Counted from the stretch's first letter, positions 1-5,660 are shown. The stretch is 6,047 bases of DNA from Deferribacteraceae bacterium (GCA_031276055.1 JAISNW010000042.1:1-6047); one strand, 5' to 3'. Notes: generated from the letters alone by a model not told the origin. Numbers and translations are program-made.

Positions 1-9
1 ATCCGCGTG

Positions 10-942
10 CTACAAACCTTCTAAGAGCCTCATATACTCCCTTACTCCCTCATTTACAGAGGTGAAAGGGTTTTTATACCCCGCCGTCTCCCTTAACTTT
101 TTCAAGTCCGCTTGGGTAAACTTCTGATACTTCCCTTTAAGCTCTTCAGGGAAAGGGATGTATTCCAACTGAACGGAAGGATAACATTCATGAACTGCCT
201 CCGCAACCGCTGTAAAACTCTCCGCCCGCCCAGTTCCGCAATTATAAACTCCTGATGGAACATCATTTTGCCACATATGGATAATTACTGAAACAACATC
301 ATCAATGTAGACGAAGTCTCTTAAAAAAGAGTCGCTTCCGTCAAAGAGTTTCATAGATTCACCCCTTTTTACCTGATTATAAAGGTGGTAGGCGACAGAG
401 CTCATCTTCGCCTTATGAGCCTCCCCGCTGCCGTAAACGTTAAAATACCGTAAGCCGATGGTTTTTAGATTTAAGTCGGAGAACTCCCTAAGCATATAGC
501 GATCAAATTGAAATTTAGAAAAAGCATATGGGTTAAGGGGGGCTTCACATTCTCTCTTCTCTTCAAAACCATTTTCACCGTTGCCGTAAACCGCAGCGCT
601 GGATGCGTATATAAATGGGATGCACTCTTTAGCGGCATATTTAAGGAGCTTTTTAGAGTATTCATAATTTACATCCATTATAAACCGACCGTCTGCAACG
701 GTGGTGTCCGAGCACGCTCCCTGGTGGAAGATAACAGAAAAGTAGAGTTTTTTCCACTTGGAGAAGAGAGCTCGATAGTCCAGATAATCCTTAAATTCAA
801 GGTTTACAAGATTTCTACACTTCGTTCCGTCGGTAAGATCATCGGTAATGGTTATATTGCTATAACCTAACTCATTGAGCTTTTTTACTAGATTAGAGCC
901 TATAAAACCCGCTCCGCCTGTTACTAAAATACTCTCTGGCAT
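10..942 (-). CDS. hldD: ADP-L-glycero-D-manno-heptose 6-epimerase (HldD)
   Basis: This cytoplasmic NAD(P)-dependent short-chain (extended SDR) epimerase converts ADP-D-glycero-beta-D-manno-heptose to the L-glycero form, the heptose donor for the LPS inner core. The 310-residue length equals that of E. coli HldD. Seen in the sequence: a Rossmann loop VTGGAGFIGSN at residues 7-17; the HldD-type segment HQGACSDTT at 73-81; the serine of ASSAAVYG at 115; the catalytic pair Y139-x3-K143 in PYAFSK; RYFNVYGSGEAHK at 165-177; and GKYQKFTQADL near 270-280, which is diagnostic of HldD rather than GalE. The ATG start at 942 places the Rossmann strand at the very N-terminus as expected; the Shine-Dalgarno is weak (GCGGG, about 8 nt upstream). 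The gene is divergent from cysK and has its own promoter. Other LPS genes may follow beyond the window's left edge, but none is visible. Confidence 0.96.
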   Translation of the reverse strand: MPESILVTGGAGFIGSNLVKKLNELGYSNITITDDLTDGTKCRNLVNLEFKDYLDYRALFSKWKKLYFSVIFHQGACSDTTVADGRFIMDVNYEYSKKLLKYAAKECIPFIYASSAAVYGNGENGFEEKRECEAPLNPYAFSKFQFDRYMLREFSDLNLKTIGLRYFNVYGSGEAHKAKMSSVAYHLYNQVKRGESMKLFDGSDSFLRDFVYIDDVVSVIIHMWQNDVPSGVYNCGTGRAESFTAVAEAVHECYPSVQLEYIPFPEELKGKYQKFTQADLKKLRETAGYKNPFTSVNEGVREYMRLLEGL

Positions 943-971
943 AGATATACCCGCTAAATTATATGCCTATC

Positions 972-999
972 AGCATACCACTTTTTCCTCCTTTGTCAA
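972..999 (-). promoter_or_regulatory. Predicted sigma70 promoter of hldD
   Basis: On the minus strand a perfect -35 box TTGACA (994-999) is followed after 16 bp by TATGCT (972-977). The -10 is preceded by TGG, giving an extended -10 (TGn) that compensates for two mismatches to TATAAT. Transcription would start near 965, leaving a leader of roughly 20-25 nt before the hldD ATG at 942. This is pattern recognition only. Confidence 0.6.
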
Positions 1000-1067
1000 T
1001 GCAAACAAAAATATATACTTAATAATACGTTCTCTTTCACTTTTTTAGCATATAATGAAAATATCGC

Positions 1068-1096
1068 TTGACAGCTATTATTTCATTTCATATTAT
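1068..1096 (+). promoter_or_regulatory. Predicted sigma70 promoter of cysK
   Basis: A perfect -35 TTGACA (1068-1073), a 17-bp spacer and a -10 TATTAT (1091-1096) form a near-consensus promoter. Transcription would start near 1103, giving a leader of about 30 nt. That leader contains the purine-rich Shine-Dalgarno TAGGAGAGGAG (1118-1128) just before the ATG at 1133. I see no riboswitch-sized leader or clear operator, so any sulfur regulation is not evident here. Confidence 0.75.
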
Positions 1097-1132
1097 GTAA
1101 CTAGGTTTACTATGAATTAGGAGAGGAGTTTT

Positions 1133-2062
1133 ATGAGCGTTTATCAGAAGATTACTGATCTTATTGGGAAAACCCCGCTGTTGGAGCTTAGCAATTATGC
1201 AGCTGCAGTGGGGGCTGGGGCTAGAATATTAGGCAAATTGGAATATTTTAACCCCGCTGGCAGCGTTAAGGACCGTATCGCCAAAGCTATGATCGACGAT
1301 GCAGAAAATCGCGGGGCGATAAAGCCCGGAGTCTCTGTTTTAATAGAACCCACGAGCGGCAACACCGGCATAGGGCTTGCAGCGGTGGCGGCGGCTAGGG
1401 GTTACAGAATCATCTTGACGATGCCTGAAACTATGAGCGTTGAGCGGCGCAACCTCTTAAAAGCTTATGGAGCGGAGTTGGTGTTGACCGAAGGCGCAAA
1501 AGGGATGAAAGGCGCTATTGAAAAAGCAGCGGCTCTCGCGGCTGAAACTCCTAACAGCTTTATCCCCAGCCAATTTACCAACCCCGCTAATCCTGAAGTG
1601 CACAAACAGACCACAGGACCTGAAGTTTACAGCGATACCAACGGCGAGGTGGATATATTTGTCAGCGGGATAGGAACAGGCGGCACAATCACAGGTGCGG
1701 GCGAATACCTTAAATCTAAAAAACCGTCCACTTATATTGCGGCGGTAGAACCTGCAGCATCTCCCGTGCTCTCTAAAGGGACGCCTGGACCGCATAAGAT
1801 TCAGGGGATTGGAGCTGGTTTTGTTCCTGAGGTGCTAAACACAAAGATATATGACGAGATAGTGACAGTAGAAAATGAGGCGGCTTTTGAAACAGGGCGG
1901 CTCTTAGCCAAAAAAGAAGGGCTGCTGGTGGGGATATCCTCCGGTGCAGCAGCTTGGGCGGCGGCAGAGTTGTCAAAACGCCCAGAGAATAAAGGGAAGG
2001 TTATTGTTGCGATCTTGCCTGATACGGGTGAACGCTATCTTTCCACCCCAATGTTCGCTTAA
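1133..2062 (+). CDS. cysK: Cysteine synthase A (O-acetylserine sulfhydrylase)
   Basis: This PLP enzyme of the cytoplasm makes L-cysteine from O-acetyl-L-serine and sulfide, the last step of cysteine synthesis. It is a fold-type II enzyme of 309 residues, the usual length. Seen in the sequence: the PLP lysine K46 in NPAGSVKDR; the substrate loop TSGNTG (74-79) with N77 contacting the cofactor; the phosphate-binding glycine loop GTGGT (181-185); [12 protein letters not shown] (219-230), typical of CysK; and the serine of ISSGAA (268-273) that holds the pyridine nitrogen. It ends in [11 protein letters not shown], a normal CysK tail. The ATG at 1133 has a strong double Shine-Dalgarno (TAGGAG and AGGAG). 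The gene is monocistronic, with its own promoter and terminator. The codons look more GC-rich than in ispF, rnj and dnaN. CysM is possible but less likely given the GPHKIQG segment. Confidence 0.95.
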   Translation: MSVYQKITDLIGKTPLLELSNYAAAVGAGARILGKLEYFNPAGSVKDRIAKAMIDDAENRGAIKPGVSVLIEPTSGNTGIGLAAVAAARGYRIILTMPETMSVERRNLLKAYGAELVLTEGAKGMKGAIEKAAALAAETPNSFIPSQFTNPANPEVHKQTTGPEVYSDTNGEVDIFVSGIGTGGTITGAGEYLKSKKPSTYIAAVEPAASPVLSKGTPGPHKIQGIGAGFVPEVLNTKIYDEIVTVENEAAFETGRLLAKKEGLLVGISSGAAAWAAAELSKRPENKGKVIVAILPDTGERYLSTPMFA

Positions 2063-2076
2063 TTATTTCTTCACAG

Positions 2077-2099
2077 AAAAGGGGGATAATCCCCTTTTT
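2077..2099 (+). terminator. Rho-independent terminator after cysK
   Basis: An 8-bp perfect stem pairs AAAAGGGG (2077-2084) with CCCCTTTT (2091-2098) around the 6-nt loop GATAAT, and ends in a run of T. It begins 14 nt after the cysK stop codon. The A-run opposite the T-run could also let it act weakly on the other strand, but no gene points toward it from the right. Confidence 0.88.
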
Positions 2100-2146
2100 C
2101 ACTTGCATCTTTTGTTCTTTACTATCCTATTTTCCCCTTAAAACTC

Positions 2147-2175
2147 TTTACAAAATAGAGGAATCTTTATATTAT
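2147..2175 (+). promoter_or_regulatory. Predicted sigma70 promoter of the ispF-rnj operon
   Basis: TTTACA (2147-2152), a 17-bp spacer and TATTAT (2170-2175) match the sigma70 consensus at 5 of 6 positions in each box. The expected transcription start is about 6-7 nt after the -10, at 2181-2183. That coincides with the only upstream ATG of ispF (2182). If the promoter is right, that ATG would be at the extreme 5' end of the mRNA, and the GGGAGGAG just after it would serve as the ribosome binding site. Confidence 0.65.
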
Positions 2176-2181
2176 TGCTTA

Positions 2182-2679
2182 ATGGGAGGAGTTTTTATAT
2201 ATAAGATAGGGTTAGGTTTTGATGCACACCCTTTTACAGAAGGGAGAAAGCTGATAATAGGCGGCGTCTGCATAGATTACGAGTTTGGCCTTTTAGGCCA
2301 TAGCGATGCGGATGTGCTCATCCATGCCGTTATAGATGCTATAGCGGGAATCTGCCTTAATAAAGATAAAGGTGTTCTCTTTCCTGATTCTGATCCCGCT
2401 TATAAAGGTGCAAACAGTATAGACTTACTCCGTAAAACAGCTTTTCTTGTAGATAAAGCGGGGTATAAGGTGTGTAATATAGATTCTACTATCATAGCTC
2501 AAATCCCTAAATTTACCCCATATATCCACCTCATGCGTGAAAATATTGCAAAAGCCTTGAATATTGAAACCGCCGATGTATCTGTAAAAGCCACAACCAC
2601 AGAATATCTTGGATTTACAGGGCGAAAAGAGGGGATAGCAGCCGTTGCCAACGCTTTAGTCATTAAAAAACAACTTTAG
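2182..2679 (+). CDS. ispF: 2-C-methyl-D-erythritol 2,4-cyclodiphosphate synthase (IspF)
   Basis: IspF cyclises CDP-methylerythritol 2-phosphate to MEcPP with release of CMP, in the MEP pathway to isoprenoid precursors. It works as a cytoplasmic homotrimer with a bound metal. Counted from the AUA codon at 2197: metal ligands D9 and H11 (GFDAH) and H43 (GHSDADVLIH), FPDSDPAYKG near 62-71, IDSTIIAQIPK near 95-105, and KATTTEYLGFTGR (131-143) with E136. The 160-residue length from 2197 matches the family (E. coli 159). The coordinates given use the conservative ATG at 2182, which adds MGGVF. That ATG has no Shine-Dalgarno, and GGGAGGAG (2184-2191) lies 5 nt before AUA 2197, which would give MYKIGLGFDAH, the usual family N-terminus. 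I favour AUA at roughly 60:40. It is cotranscribed with rnj; ispD is not adjacent. Confidence 0.95.
   Translation: MGGVFIYKIGLGFDAHPFTEGRKLIIGGVCIDYEFGLLGHSDADVLIHAVIDAIAGICLNKDKGVLFPDSDPAYKGANSIDLLRKTAFLVDKAGYKVCNIDSTIIAQIPKFTPYIHLMRENIAKALNIETADVSVKATTTEYLGFTGRKEGIAAVANALVIKKQL
2184..2191 (+). promoter_or_regulatory. Shine-Dalgarno that points to an AUA start for ispF
   Basis: GGGAGGAG is a near-perfect anti-16S match lying 5 nt upstream of the in-frame codon ATA at 2197-2199. No ATG, GTG or TTG follows it in frame before the conserved KIGLGFDAH. The site overlaps the last base of the upstream ATG, so it cannot serve that codon. It decides between AUA initiation at 2197 and SD-less or leaderless initiation at 2182. 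Confidence 0.6.
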
Positions 2680-2691
2680 GAGCATTTTCTG
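2678..2691 (+). promoter_or_regulatory. Ribosome binding site and CUG start codon of rnj
   Basis: AGGAG (2678-2682) is followed by a 6-nt spacer and CTG (2689-2691). The last two bases of the ispF stop TAG form the start of this Shine-Dalgarno, a tight join that suggests translational coupling. Upstream in frame there are only TTT, CAT and GAG before the ispF stop, so no ATG, GTG or TTG can start the full-length protein. Confidence 0.8.
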
Positions 2692-4212
2692 AAAATAGTA
2701 TGCTTAGGAGGCGCCGGCGAGATCGGGATGAACCTCTATATTTACGAAACCGATGACTCCGCTCTTATTGTAGACTGCGGAGTTATGTTCGGCGATGGCT
2801 GCCTCCCTGCTGTTGATATTATCCTCCCTGATTTTACCTATATTCAAAATATCCGCGATAAATTAAAAGGGCTTTTAGCCACCCACGGCCATGAAGATCA
2901 TATAGGGGGGATCGCTCGGCTGCTCTCTATTATAGATATTCCTATATATACAGGGAGATTCACTAAGGAGCTCTTATCTTCTAAAGTAAAGGATCACCCT
3001 AAAAATATAAAGCTCATTGCCCCTCTTGAAGAATATCTCTTTGGAAGCATTAAAGCAACATTTTTCCCCGTCCTTCACTCCATCCCTGATACATATGGAG
3101 TCGCTTTAGAGATTGAAGGGAAACGGATTGTTCATATGTCTGATTTTGCATCTTTAGATATTCCAAATTTTCTTAAAAGAGATGATATATACCTACTAAT
3201 GCTTGATTCTACAAATTCTATCCATACTGAAGATTTCAAAGATGAATATTACCATATTAAAACTGAAAGCGATGTGGCAGATGTGCTTAAAGATATTATT
3301 AAAAACTCTACGGGCAAAGTCTTTTTCACCACCTTCGCCTCCAATGTAGAGAGGTTAAAAGGGGTAATAGAGGCTAGCGAGGCTTGCGGTCGTAAAATAG
3401 TTATAGTCGGTTCAGCGATGGAGAAAACTATAGAGATAACCTCTCGTCTTGCTATTATAGATAATATTAAAGAGAGGTTGATAGGGATAAAAACTGCTGT
3501 AGATTACCCACCCGAAAAGTTAGTTTATATTATAAGCGGGTGCCAAGGAGAGTATAACAGCGCGCTTTATTCTGTAATAAAAGGTGAACGTAATCTTGTA
3601 AGCATGGATAGAGGCGATACCCTTATTTTAAGCTCTCGCATAATACCAGGCAATGAGAGGTGGATTAATAGTATAGTTAATAAATCTATAAGAGATGGGG
3701 TAACTGTTATTCAAGCTGCAGATCGTTTAGTCCATATTTCAGGCCACGCCGCAGGCAGAGAACTTGAGAGAGTAATATCTGAACTTAATCCTAAATATTT
3801 CATCCCTATTCATGGAGAATATCGGCATATGAAGGCATGCGCTGCTATAGCGCAACGTTGCGGCGCTATAGTGCATATATTGGAATCAGGGGTATGTCTC
3901 GAATTTTTAGAGGATGAGGTCAACCGCTCAACTTTCCCAAACACCCCTGTATTCATTGATAATTATGGAAAACCATTCAATAACCTTGTTTTAGATGAAC
4001 TTCAACATATCTCTAAAGAGGGAATAGTAATTATTGCAAAGAAGGGTAAACGCTACTTTGCAAAGAGTATAGGGGTAATGCTCTCTAAAGGGGTAATACA
4101 AGGGTTATGCACAACCCTTTCAAACTCAAAAAATGCTGATGAAGCGGTTAAAAACGCAAAAAAATATATAAAAAAGAAGAGCGGTCATAGACCGTTGGTG
4201 ATAAAGATATGA
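2689..4212 (+). CDS. rnj: Ribonuclease J (metallo-beta-lactamase/beta-CASP nuclease)
   Basis: RNase J is a zinc-dependent endo- and 5'-3' exoribonuclease for mRNA decay and RNA maturation. From CUG 2689 the protein has 507 residues, somewhat shorter than B. subtilis RNase J1 (555). N-terminus KIVCLGGAGEIGMN matches the family's LGGxGEIGxN. Metal and catalytic residues seen: THGHEDH with H66, H68, D70, H71; H130 in LHSIPD; D152 in MSDF; H375 in PIHGEYRH. Beta-CASP segments: LDSTNS (172-177), TTFASNVERL (214-223), SGCQGE (283-288), IPGNE (319-323), HISGHA (349-354). The C-terminal domain is present but compact, ending HRPLVIKI. The family GRSM is GSAM here (241-244), losing an arginine. The first ATG (2728) would delete 13 conserved residues, so I chose CUG. 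It follows ispF by 9 nt. No RNase E-like gene is visible. Confidence 0.95.
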   Translation: MKIVCLGGAGEIGMNLYIYETDDSALIVDCGVMFGDGCLPAVDIILPDFTYIQNIRDKLKGLLATHGHEDHIGGIARLLSIIDIPIYTGRFTKELLSSKVKDHPKNIKLIAPLEEYLFGSIKATFFPVLHSIPDTYGVALEIEGKRIVHMSDFASLDIPNFLKRDDIYLLMLDSTNSIHTEDFKDEYYHIKTESDVADVLKDIIKNSTGKVFFTTFASNVERLKGVIEASEACGRKIVIVGSAMEKTIEITSRLAIIDNIKERLIGIKTAVDYPPEKLVYIISGCQGEYNSALYSVIKGERNLVSMDRGDTLILSSRIIPGNERWINSIVNKSIRDGVTVIQAADRLVHISGHAAGRELERVISELNPKYFIPIHGEYRHMKACAAIAQRCGAIVHILESGVCLEFLEDEVNRSTFPNTPVFIDNYGKPFNNLVLDELQHISKEGIVIIAKKGKRYFAKSIGVMLSKGVIQGLCTTLSNSKNADEAVKNAKKYIKKKSGHRPLVIKI

Positions 4213-4225
4213 TATATCTTTTATT

Positions 4226-4287
4226 ACTTTCAACAAAGTTAAACTTTTTTCAAAGTTTAACTTGTAAATTTTGATAGTGTTGAAAGT
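4226..4287. repeat. Nested inverted repeats downstream of rnj
   Basis: The inner palindrome is AAGTTAAACTTT (4236-4247) and AAAGTTTAACTT (4252-4263), 12 bp perfect with a 4-nt loop TTTC. It is flanked by an outer exact 10-bp pair, ACTTTCAACA (4226-4235) and TGTTGAAAGT (4278-4287). The left outer arm abuts the inner stem; the right one is 14 nt away. The inner hairpin begins 24 nt after the rnj stop and could act as a weak terminator, but it is AT-rich and lacks a following T-run. The outer arms contain two of the DnaA-box-like motifs. Confidence 0.75.
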
Positions 4288-4328
4288 TTTGCAGACTTTT
4301 TCAAGAGGTTATTTCTTTAAGAGGATGG

Positions 4329-4350
4329 CTAAAAATCAGTTGTTTTTTAG
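4329..4350. repeat. Small 7-bp inverted repeat
   Basis: CTAAAAA (4329-4335) pairs with TTTTTAG (4344-4350) around an 8-nt loop, immediately before the DnaA-box-like TTTTCAACA at 4351. It is short and AT-rich and may be chance; it is listed because it lies in a spacer with three other inverted repeats. Confidence 0.35.
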
Positions 4351-4368
4351 TTTTCAACAATGTAGTAT
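4340..4368 (+). promoter_or_regulatory. Weak candidate promoter for dnaN
   Basis: TTGTTT (4340-4345) and TAGTAT (4363-4368) are 17 bp apart and match the sigma70 boxes at 3 and 4 of 6 positions. The DnaA-box-like TTTTCAACA (4351-4359) lies between the boxes, where a bound protein could block RNA polymerase. The match is weak, and other -10-like sequences such as GATAAT (4402-4407) exist. Confidence 0.25.
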
Positions 4369-4400
4369 ACGCTAGTAGTAATAATAGAGAGTCTTAAAAA

Positions 4401-4423
4401 AGATAATATAAAAATTATTATCT
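4401..4423. repeat. AT-rich 8-bp inverted repeat before dnaN
   Basis: AGATAATA (4401-4408) and TATTATCT (4416-4423) are exact inverted copies around a 7-nt loop. The right arm overlaps by one base the DnaA-box-like TGTTGATAA at 4423-4431. The location in the most AT-rich part of the spacer fits an unwinding element or an operator in the dnaN leader; which one cannot be told from sequence. Confidence 0.55.
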
Positions 4424-4453
4424 GTTGATAACTTATATTTGGAGTATGAATAC

Positions 4454-5578
4454 ATGAAATTTATTGTTGAAAAGAGCGTTATAAACCTTCCTCTTCAATA
4501 TGCCGCTGGTTTTACAATGGTTAAAAACCTTAGCACTATCTTGCAGAATGTATATATAGAGGCAGATGTAGAGAAAGGGGAGGTAACAATTAAAGCTACA
4601 AATTATCAGATCAGCTTTAGCTCTTCTATAAAAGCTGAGGTAATTTCGGGTGGAGTGGTGACAGTTGAGGCGGAGATATATAAAAATATTAATGTGCTGC
4701 CTGATGGGGATATAACTTTTGAACTGCGAGGAGATACCTTCTTTATCAGTCAGACTGATGATGACGGCGGAACTATTGAGTTTAAGCTCCCCACTCTTAA
4801 CCCTGATCTATTTCCAAAAAGTCCTGTTATATCGTCTGATTATAGCTTTAAGATAAACGGCAGACTCTTAATAAATCTCTTTAAGAAGGTGGTATTTTGC
4901 GTATCAAACGACCCTGCTAGGATAGAGTATAATGGGGTGCACCTATCTATATTTGCAGATCATATTGAAGTTTCAGCGTCTGATCTGCAGAGGGTGGCAA
5001 ATGCTAAAGCTACCCTTGATGAACCTATAAGGGATGAATTTTCAATTAATATCCTTAAAATAACAGTTCAAGATGTAATTAAAATCTTTGAAAATGAGAA
5101 TTTATTGACAATCGAAACTGATAAAAAACATGTTTCCTTCACAGGAGAGCGAACTACTGTTACCTCTAAACTGATAGAAAAGAATGTGACGAGGATTTCA
5201 AAGCTATTACACGATCCTTTCAGTATTAAAGCTGTAATAAATAGAAAGAAAGTTTATGAGGCATTAAAAAGGATGTTCTCTGCTGCGGGAGAACAAACTT
5301 TCAGCGTTCGGTTCGATTTTTCGGGGAGCAACCTTGTGCTGTCTAGTCAAGGCAAAGAGAAAGAAGGCAGGGATAACACCATAAGAGATGTAGAGATAAC
5401 GGAAAATGAGTTTTCTACTGTCTTAAACTCTAAACTCCTTATGGAGATACTTGCAAATATTGGAACTGATAAGGTGGTATTTAACTTTAACCAGAAAGAT
5501 AAGCCAATTTTAATACACCCTGACGATGAAAGCGCTAAATATATTATGGTGCCGATAATAACTGAGAGATATATATAG
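4454..5578 (+). CDS. dnaN: DNA polymerase III sliding clamp, beta subunit (DnaN)
   Basis: DnaN forms the ring-shaped homodimer that tethers DNA polymerase III and other replication and repair proteins to DNA. From ATG 4454 the protein has 374 residues, close to the usual 365-380 for a three-domain clamp. Family signs: N-terminus MKFIVEKSVINLPLQYA; KLPTLNPDLFPKSP at the end of domain I; EYNGVHLSIFADHIEVSASDLQRVA in domain II; DESAKYIMVPI at the C-terminus, which forms part of the partner-binding cleft. The tail ITERYI runs a few residues past the usual MPMR-type end. I chose ATG 4454 because TTTGGAG (4438-4444) lies 9 nt upstream and MKF is the normal start; an in-frame TTG at 4439 would add MEYEY and overlap that Shine-Dalgarno. 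dnaA is not upstream, which is unusual. coaD follows after 82 bp. Confidence 0.96.
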   Translation: MKFIVEKSVINLPLQYAAGFTMVKNLSTILQNVYIEADVEKGEVTIKATNYQISFSSSIKAEVISGGVVTVEAEIYKNINVLPDGDITFELRGDTFFISQTDDDGGTIEFKLPTLNPDLFPKSPVISSDYSFKINGRLLINLFKKVVFCVSNDPARIEYNGVHLSIFADHIEVSASDLQRVANAKATLDEPIRDEFSINILKITVQDVIKIFENENLLTIETDKKHVSFTGERTTVTSKLIEKNVTRISKLLHDPFSIKAVINRKKVYEALKRMFSAAGEQTFSVRFDFSGSNLVLSSQGKEKEGRDNTIRDVEITENEFSTVLNSKLLMEILANIGTDKVVFNFNQKDKPILIHPDDESAKYIMVPIITERYI

Positions 5579-5660
5579 CTGTATTAAGCTGACTCTCTAC
5601 ACTCCTTGCAGCTTTCTGATTTTTGAGTTATCTTATCAGTTAGATTTTTGGCGGAGAGTT

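Larger units (their letters stand above)
4213..4453 (+). other. AT-rich spacer with DnaA-box-like cluster; candidate oriC or DnaA-regulated dnaN promoter
   Basis: No gene is visible in these 241 bp. They hold four 9-mers close to the DnaA box TTATCCACA: CTTTCAACA (4227-4235, +), the same 9-mer inverted at 4278-4286 (-), TTTTCAACA (4351-4359, +) and TTATCAACA (4423-4431, -; one mismatch to consensus). There are perfect inverted repeats at 4236-4263, 4329-4350 and 4401-4423, a TAG/TAA trinucleotide run (4373-4387) and a very AT-rich stretch (7 G+C in 4391-4440). This mix, next to dnaN, fits an origin or a DnaA-controlled promoter. Against an origin: rnj and ispF on the left run toward it, and my rough base counts show no clean GC-skew switch here. 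All four boxes depart from TTATCCACA. Confidence 0.45.

Noticed and set aside
1..9. Gene downstream of hldD
   Set aside because: Only nine bases remain past the stop codon; nothing can be called.
508..870. Plus-strand open frame opposite hldD, and a shorter minus-strand one at 471-665
   Set aside because: Both overlap the well-supported hldD gene in other frames, have no Shine-Dalgarno and show no recognisable protein family; they are shadow frames.
984..992. AAGGAGG on the minus strand between hldD and cysK
   Set aside because: It resembles a perfect Shine-Dalgarno but lies in the spacer between the -35 and -10 of the hldD promoter, upstream of the predicted transcript, and no reading frame starts just after it.
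1051..1056. TATAAT as a second cysK promoter
   Set aside because: No recognisable -35 at 16-18 bp upstream and no TG extension; the promoter at 1068-1096 is much better.
1457..2141. Open frames at 1457-1795 (-), 1773-1976 (-) and 1944-2141 (+) over cysK
   Set aside because: They overlap cysK, have low-complexity or Cys/Arg-rich translations typical of antisense frames, and the last runs through the cysK terminator.
4439..4441. TTG as the dnaN start
   Set aside because: It overlaps the Shine-Dalgarno TTTGGAG and adds MEYEY before the normal clamp N-terminus MKF; ATG 4454 is better placed.
5586..5614. Possible hairpin AAGCTG/CAGCTT between dnaN and coaD
   Set aside because: Only a 6-bp stem with a 17-nt loop and an interrupted T-run; too weak to call a terminator.
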